NCBI GenBank assembly: GCA_029255685.2 | Contig: CM055312.2 | Location: 3,992,649 to 4,056,648, forward strand | DNA length: 64,000 nt | Reading direction: 5' to 3' | Source: Silene conica | Lineage: Eukaryota; Streptophyta; Magnoliopsida; Caryophyllales; Caryophyllaceae | Shown here: positions 57,258 through 64,000 of the stretch, one piece after another | How positions within the stretch are numbered: the stretch's first letter is position 1 | How the letters are laid out: each line of letters begins with the position of its first letter | Notes under the pieces: generated by a model | Told to the model about the DNA's origin: nothing | What the model saw: only the letters and a program-made list of their open reading frames with translations | Databases searched by the model: none | Program-made: the position numbers and the translations under genes

Positions 57258-59865
57258 AGTACAATGACCCGTAATAACTTAAAATGAAAAGCTTGTCTTA
57301 TTTGTGACGGTCACAAGAATGTGATCTTTCACAACCCTCTTCCACTTCCTTTCACTTGAATCCCTATTTAACCCCTTGTTTCATGTCATAAGCTAGAATG
57401 ACCGTAAATGACTTTTACTTAATTATCCCCAGTGAAATTGTACAACTATAATTAATGTTCTAATCTAATATTAGAGAATCCTTACTCGGCTATTTGTATT
57501 TTTTTTCCAACACCGTCAACTTATTATTGCACCGCAATATACACACATACGAAAAATAGGCATTGACGATATCTGCCTTAATTTGCGAACACAAAATCTT
57601 CATTTACTTCATATATACCTTTGTATTTGTATTTTTGAACTTTTGTTGTTCATTTTAACTTTCATGGCTATACTGATATAATAATATTTGTGTCAACTCA
57701 CTACCCTATCTAAGAGCCTCCTTTACAGTAGATAGGTTTTCTCAATTTTTTTCTCTCAATCTATTTTTCTCCACCCAATCATTTCTAATTACAATACGTT
57801 TTTCTCCATCAATCTCTCTATTATGGGACCCACTTTTTTTCCTACCCAATTTTTATCCATCTATCCCACTCATAATCCATTGTTTTTAATATACCTACCC
57901 ACTTTTTTCTCCACAAACATGGAGAAATTCACGGAACTCCATGGAATGAAGAAACTCCCCATCGTAATTCAAGCCGTGGAGATTCATCCATGAAGAGCAA
58001 ATTCTCCATGATTAATGATACTCTAGGAGTTACATTACTTTACACTATAACAATTTCATTATCCATTAAAATTCTATCTATAGTCTTTACAATTCAAAGT
58101 TCAAACTATTGTAATTTAGTACTCACTTTTACCCTTCATACTAATATTATTATTCTTATTAGGTATTTATAAGCTCGTAGATGTAATCAATATAATATAG
58201 TTCTCAAAATATTCATTGATCAACGGTTCAAATCTCGAGAATTGCATAATTTCTATTTATATTAGCCTAGCTAAAAACCCTTTAGTTACAAATACGGATA
58301 ACTTATAAGTTGATATCAATTACCGGTAATTAAGGTTTAAATTTGATGAGATCGCTTCGAAGAACACCAACGTCCAACACTGGGTGAGATTATCGCGGTT
58401 TTACATGAAATACTTTGCCATCTTCTGTTTAATGGTCACTCCATTATCTGAGTAATCAATTTCTCTCACGACCCGTAGCATTTTTCACAACTTGAAATGT
58501 TTAGCATAGAATTCTGTATCTTTCAAAATTTCGTACAAATTAAAGTTCAATTTTTGTCTGGATTGGCGTCATGCTCGATATCAGTTTGATCAAAGTCAAG
58601 TAGAACTTTGAATAACTGTTCTATATGGCCTGTTGAAGGAGTTATGCTCTTCTAAAACCTTAGCTAAAGGCCAAAAATGCTAGAAACGGTAAAACATTGA
58701 CCTATAGTTGAACTGGTGACAAACTTGAATAACCCATTTACCACATCTACGATTAACAATTTCTTGTTGTAGTGGAGCCTAGCGTCAATAGCCTGACCAT
58801 CTTTGTAAGCGAGAAAAGTTTTAATGATTTCATGAACAATACCCTCGAAACCTCTTTCAACTGCAACAAAGTATTCACCTTCCATATAAACTGTACTCTG
58901 GCCTTGGTAATACATGCTTTAAGCTCGTTATACTTGGCACTTCTGCTTGTTCCCCATCAAATGAAAAGAAGTCGTCGACCTTTCTTTCTTGTGGAGTTTT
59001 GGACTCCATGTCACGTTTTATTCTTGTGTGTTAAATGAAGCGCAATACCAGTATAATAATATATGGAGTAGACCCTCGAGAGATTTGAACCCGTGACTTA
59101 CATATTATTTTGAACGCTCAGCTGTCAAGAGGGGCATATCGTCGTCCACATCTTTGTTAGCTCTAAGCTTCTCAGCAAACTCTGCGCCGAATTTTTCATT
59201 ACTCTCTGTCTTGCTTATTGCTTAATGCTGCTTCAACCTCTTTTTTCGGATATTTTACACCTCTAATAATACATTAATGATAAGACAATGCAATACGATT
59301 AGTTGTAATTCTAATCTAATTATATTCTGACCACATAAGTATACAAAAAATCATAAAATCAAATTGCGTAAACGTATGTATACAGAAACTATAATGTAAA
59401 TAACAAAATAAATCATAGATAAGAAATTATAATCAAAAAAATGAGTAGCATCATTAATCATTAATAATTGAGAATTGAAAATTAAGAATAACAATAATCA
59501 AAAGAAAGAGAAATTAATTTGTGAGCATGATTCGTGATGTTGGGGCTTGGGGCACCATAATATATATAGCTCTAAGAAAGAGAGGAATAATTATAACTAT
59601 AACTATAACTATAATTATAATTATGATTATGTAGGACTCTTGCAACATTACGTATATAATTATACATACTGTACAATTTAAGTAATTAAAGATAGAATTC
59701 TCTAAGACTTCTATTAGTGAGTATTTCTTAATGTAAATAATATTCTATATTTTATTTAATATTTGATTTGTAATTTTCTTTTTATCACATAATTATAGTT
59801 ACTTAAATAATTCACAAAATTTAAACCAATAATATCACTCGAAAAGTTCCTCTTTTAAGTATATA
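57258..59865. other. Gene-poor AT-rich region
   Basis: 57300-57420 has a GTGACGGTCACAAG palindrome of the repeat family seen at 40.6 kb. 57716-57985 is rich in TTTTTCTCC and ends with GGAGATTCATCC words, perhaps an old MITE. The minus-strand open frame 58664-58915 (83 residues) looks partly protein-like but matches no family I know, and flanking frames are broken; it may be a gene or transposon relic. TATAAC microsatellite-like DNA lies at 59600-59630. Confidence 0.4.
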
Positions 59866-62456
59866 CTAGAGTTAATGCCCGTGCGATGCACGGTCCACTT
59901 GTTTGAATCGTTTGTAATTAATGATTTTAACTATGTTTTGAACGTTACTGTTCATCTAATCTCGAAGAGTAATTTGTACATACGAAGAGTCATTTTGTGA
60001 GATCCGCCGTAATAATTTTATTTATACTTGGTCTTGCTTCACCGCAAGTATACTCGCTAGATAAAACTGGAGTATAAGATCGCTGAAAAACGAAATTAGT
60101 GAGAAATAATTCGTTAATCATGCCCTTTGTATATTTAAGCCATATGTTAGTGTGATTAGCAGTGAAGAATATTTTTGTGTTTTGCTGTACAAAAATTACT
60201 TGTACATTTTTATCAGTTAAAGTTAAATGACAAATTCATATCCTTAATGCTCGTTAACCCTCAACCTAACCCAAATCTCCTGAGGCCCTCCACTTCTCCC
60301 ACATTAACACTCATTCTTGCAACGCTCAAAATTATGATTTTCCATTTTATACCGGCTATTGGACACCTAAAGGCTAAAACCTTAATTACATGGCTGACAT
60401 TATACTTTGTTTTTCCATATTCACTCGTTTACTTTTGATTAAATTAACAATCATAATTCAAAGCCTTTTCACAAATTTCTAGTGATCATTGACAAAAACT
60501 TTCCTTGGAGAAATTGTGATAATGATTCATGAAAAAACTTGGAAAATACGGTCTCTTATTAAATTACCAAGCGGTCTCTTATTAAATTACCAAGAGACCA
60601 CTCCACGATACTAATTCGTGAAGAAACTAAAAAAAACAAAAAAAAAAATAGAAAGCATTACATGTATATAGTGGTCACAAATCACAATGGTTGTCATACT
60701 GATTCTTTCTTGTAAAATGAATAAATCTCTCACATTATGAGGTGATTGTAAGACAAAAGACTAATTGTAATTGTAATTCTAATCAAGTATTGCATCTACG
60801 TCAGATGTATCTTTATCTAAGCCAAGTTTTCTCAGTATCAATTGGCCCGTGTGTTTATCTGTCTCAATTTCATATTGAGGTCCATGCATCACGTGTTCAA
60901 TTCCAGAGTCATGCATGCATTATCATTGTTATTAGCTTTGTGGGAGAACAATGCAAATACGATTAGCTAAACTCATAAGTCTCCTTCGTGATGATATAAA
61001 ATTAGCAGACAATATTCCAAAGTATTTAAGAATAAGAAAATCTCAAATTTGGTGTAAATACTGAATTAATGTTTTTATTGGCTTACACATATTTTAAGTT
61101 TGCCACATATTTCTATTTAGATACAATTCCTAATTAGGTAGGCGGAAAGGATACAACTTTTGCTAAATTCATTTGTTTATTACTACGTATTATGAACGTA
61201 TATATTATTATAAATATAAATCGTTAGTTTTTCACAATAGATGGGGCCTCTCACCGCTCTCGAAAGTGAGTCACATAAATTGGACTCTTTGTAATTGTTC
61301 GAAAAAACAAATAATGGGACATGACTCTAAATAAAACAATATATTCTATTCTCTCCGTCCCAAACGGTAAATTCGATACACATAAATTAAGCAAAAGAAT
61401 TTAAGTAAATAATAATTGTTCAAGCAAACCAAAAATTATCGTTGGACAAATATGTACGTACTAAGATAGTATGATCAGACATAGCCGTCTATTAACAACT
61501 TTTTAATAGGATAATAATATAGTTATGGAAAAAAATATCTTTCGACTAAGAAAACGAAAAAGTATGATCAAAGCTACATATTGTTCTCGAGGTGTTTTCA
61601 ATGCAAGTAGAATCATGAATCATGAATTTTTTTAATTGTGCATATTACCTGCAAAACAAAATCAAATCATTTAATCAACCAAAAAATAAGAATATAATAG
61701 AAAGAAATAAAGAACAACAAACATGCAGACTAAAAATTCGTTCCTTTCAAATAAGAAAACGAAAAGTATGATCAAAGCCACATATTATTCTCGAAGTGTG
61801 TTCAGTGCAAGTAGAATCATAAATCATGAATTTTTTTTCATATTACCTGCAAAACAAAATCAAATCAGTTAAAGAACAAAAAAGTAAGAATAAAATAGAA
61901 ATAAATAAAGAACAACAAACATGTAGACTAATCGAGGTTTTGGTAAAAAATAAGACAATAAGGAGTTATATATGCACATTTAGGTATTCAATATATTCTT
62001 CCAAGCTCTATTTATTATTTTTAACCTGCATCATAAATAAAATTAACGAATAATGTTAGTAAAATCATTGTAATCGACTAACTTAAATAACAAAATATAA
62101 AAATAAAAATATTATAAATCATAAAAGGGGATTATTTTAAATAGGAGTGTGTAGACATGCAAGTTGCAATATGATCAAGTATATATAGGGGAAGTGGCAG
62201 ATACGATGAGACTTGGGTATTTTATTTCAATTAGGATGCAAATGACATATTTATCTTATCTTTTGAGAATTAGAGAATTTGAGTTTAACTCTGTTTCTTT
62301 CCTTATTGTTATTAAAGCTCCATTTAATAATATAAATAGATATTAATTTTTTAATACAATCACAAATTTATCTTTTCTTATCCTTATTTTGAAACCTCTA
62401 ATTATATTCTTCGACCAATCAAAAAGCTCGAAAAAAGCTTCCTTTAATAATATAGA
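59866..62456 (-). mobile_element. Non-autonomous Helitron (minus orientation), 2.6 kb
   Basis: On the minus strand the 3' end is CCGTGCATCGCACGG then GCATTAACTCTAG followed by T. The 5' end is A then TCTATATTATTAAAGGAAGC at 62456, so it sits between A and T as Helitrons do. A second 5'-like end, TCTATTTATATTATTAAATG at 62340, lies inside. There is no Rep/helicase; the interior is AT-rich and has a near-duplicate segment (about 61540-61630 and 61755-61850). Confidence 0.75.
61540..61925. repeat. Approximately 200-bp direct repeat inside the Helitron
   Basis: AAAACGAAAAAGTATGATCA, ATTCTCGAAGTG-like text, GTGCAAGTAGAATCATGAAT and ATATTACCTGCAAAACAAAA occur near 61552-61660 and again near 61757-61860. 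Both are followed by AAAGAACAACAAACATG. Confidence 0.85.
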
Positions 62457-62534
62457 TAGATATTGATATTGATTATGGTATATGAAAATTACAAAAATAA
62501 AAAAGACAATAAAAGAACAATGGATAGGGTATTA

Positions 62535-62565
62535 CTAGTTTTTGGCCCGTGTAAAAAATTGCACG
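62535..62565 (-). mobile_element. Helitron 3' terminus (minus orientation)
   Basis: On the minus strand CCCGTGCAATTTTTTACACG then GGCCAAAAACTAG with flanking T: a hairpin plus CTAG end. The element would extend to the right, but its 5' end was not located. Confidence 0.65.
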
Positions 62566-63073
62566 GGTTGTTTTCAAATCGTATTATTCTAATTATGTAT
62601 CTAACGTCTATACTTTTTTTTATCGAAATTCGATTTTATTTTATATCTAACGTCTATACACTTTTGTTTATGACTTGATTTTCGTAAAATATTTCAATTG
62701 ATGATGTTGATTTGTATACTATTCCTGGTTGTTATATTAATATTAAGTTATTTTTATTGTTTTTTAAATTTAGTATTGTCGCCATAGGTTTTTTTATTGC
62801 TGTAAATTGTTAATTATTATTGTTTATTATAATTATGTATTGGGTATAAATTGTTATATAATAGTTCTAGACAGACGATGTTCGGAATTATTATATTTTC
62901 TTATATACTCCATTAAGGTCATGTTTTACATATCGTCTTAAACGTCATTTTACGGTTCCATTATCGATAATATGAATCTTACTTTTCGCGTAAATAGAGT
63001 CTATTATGTAATGTTGCAATGTATAACTGTATGTATAATTAATTATCGCATATTCGCATGCATGCTAATCCGA

Positions 63074-63100
63074 TCCTATATATAAAAGCAACAACCACAG
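63074..63100 (+). mobile_element. Candidate Helitron 5' terminus (plus orientation)
   Basis: A followed by TCCTATATATAAAAGCAAC resembles the TC-type 5' ends of the neighbouring Helitrons, read in the opposite direction. No matching hairpin plus CTRR end was found downstream. Confidence 0.35.
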
Positions 63101-63212
63101 TGCTGAGGTGTCAGCCTGTGGTTGAAAGTCAATTTTTCAAAGAAAATTCGGTGGGCCCTCCACGTTCTTGGAATGATTTAATTGCTTTTATACATATAAC
63201 AATTAAATTATT

Positions 63213-63574
63213 GGGTTATTTCATGGGAATAATCCAACCTATGTCTCATCTTCTCATATTAATCTATACTAACGATTAACTAAGAATAATCCAACATATA
63301 ACCTCATTTATCTTTCATTGAACTTTGACTATTTTTAAACTCTTATTATCGGTAGGTTAGCACGTCACCGTCACTTACTTTTTGGCCAGGAAGAAGGAAA
63401 AACAAAAAGTAAGTCAAGATGACGTGCTTGCTTATCGAAAATAAGAGTTCAAAAATAGACAAAGTTCAATGAAGGATAATAGAGGTCATAGGTTGGATTT
63501 TTCTCAGTTAATCGTTAGTAGGGATTAATATGAGAAGATGAGGTATAGGTTGAATTATTCCTGTGAAATAACCC
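63213..63574. mobile_element. 362-bp foldback MITE, copy 2
   Basis: Same length and ends as 19116-19477: GGGTTATTTCATGGG at the left and CTGTGAAATAACCC at the right. The perfect 9-bp duplication TAAATTATT flanks it at 63204-63212 and 63575-63583. The central loop (GGCCAGGAAGAAGGAAAAAC) is the reverse complement of that in copy 1, so the two copies inserted in opposite orientations. Confidence 0.94.
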
Positions 63575-63583
63575 TAAATTATT

Positions 63584-64000
63584 TCCTATAAATGACATTC
63601 GTATATGATATATATACTAGGGTTAAGATCCCGTGCGAACTCCCTTACGGTGCGAACCGTACGAACTCATAGTAAGAAAAGATACATATCATTTTTAAGG
63701 ATCACAGGTCAAAATACGGATTATTAAGAGTGACGACATGCGACGAGTTAAAATACGGTTCAAAATATGATTATTGTAACCATATCAGGAAACTCATAAC
63801 TTCTATTAAGAGTGACGGGTTAAAATACGGATTATTAAGAGTGACGGGTTAAAATACGGATGATTTTCAGTGCCTTCGGATGATTTTCACTTCCTTTAGC
63901 AATAAAATTTTCTTAACCTCAAATTAGATTAGCAAAGGTGAAATTAATTTGCGGTACGTGATTAATATTCCACGTAATTGCTCCAATTAAGTATGTTATG
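63584..64000. other. Right-edge repeat sequence with a possible Helitron end
   Basis: ACTAGGGTTAAGATCCCGTG at 63616 resembles the reversed CTAG ends seen elsewhere, but the hairpin is weak. Beyond it, GGGTTAAAATACGGATTATT is repeated several times (63705-63865). No gene. Confidence 0.45.

Noticed and set aside
58772..59038. Plus-strand open frame of 88 residues
   Set aside because: Overlaps a better-looking minus-strand frame; neither can be assigned, and neighbouring frames are broken.

Overview
This window is nuclear DNA from a flowering plant, most likely a eudicot. The evidence is spliced genes with GT/AG introns of up to about 2 kb, a CCAAT-factor subunit NF-YA with a miR169 site, an ALFIN-like PHD protein, a plant B3 protein, AT-rich spacers and dense plant-type transposons. 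The order Caryophyllales is only an impression. No rRNA, tRNA, CRISPR array or bacterial feature was seen.

1-15 kb: a decayed mobile-element neighbourhood. The minus strand carries the N-terminal part of a Helitron Rep/helicase gene (cut by the left edge), two tandem paralogues with paired dsRNA-binding-like folds, and a replication-protein-A-like gene. All face the same way. Three of the four carry nonsense codons or frameshifts. On the plus strand are a small F-box-like gene and a 900-bp exact tandem duplication that starts in its last codons. I read this as one large, dead autonomous Helitron with accessory genes, although its ends were not found.

15-21 kb: a nested graveyard of non-autonomous DNA transposons. 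The clearest case is a hAT-type element with an 8-bp target duplication, which contains a 362-bp full-length foldback element with its own 9-bp duplication. A Stowaway element follows.

21.5-28.5 kb: a complete NF-YA gene on the plus strand. It has one 5'-UTR exon and five coding exons, two upstream ORFs, a miR169 site in the 3' UTR, and intronic Stowaway and SINE insertions. 28.98-30.85 kb holds a transposon with terminal inverted repeats and a Helitron inside it. 31.8-36.3 kb is a complete five-exon ALFIN-like gene on the plus strand.

37-44 kb: a single-exon B3-domain gene followed by a truncated copy of itself, which appears to be split by a Tourist-like element. A TRIM retroelement, SINEs, a second foldback family and a hAT MITE follow. 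44.2-45.8 kb is a minus-strand, proline-rich, two-helix membrane protein with a C-terminal DUF761-type motif.

46.4-56.9 kb: a degenerate LTR-retrotransposon complex in minus orientation. Its LTRs are about 3 kb long, it has a tRNA-Met primer site, and one LTR start is duplicated in tandem. 57-64 kb has no convincing host gene. It holds Helitron ends in minus orientation, a second copy of the 362-bp foldback element, and AT-rich spacer.

The intact host genes are NF-YA, ALFIN-like, B3, the DUF761-type membrane protein and possibly the F-box-like ORF. The first three are nuclear transcription or chromatin factors. Nothing in the layout shows that they are functionally linked.
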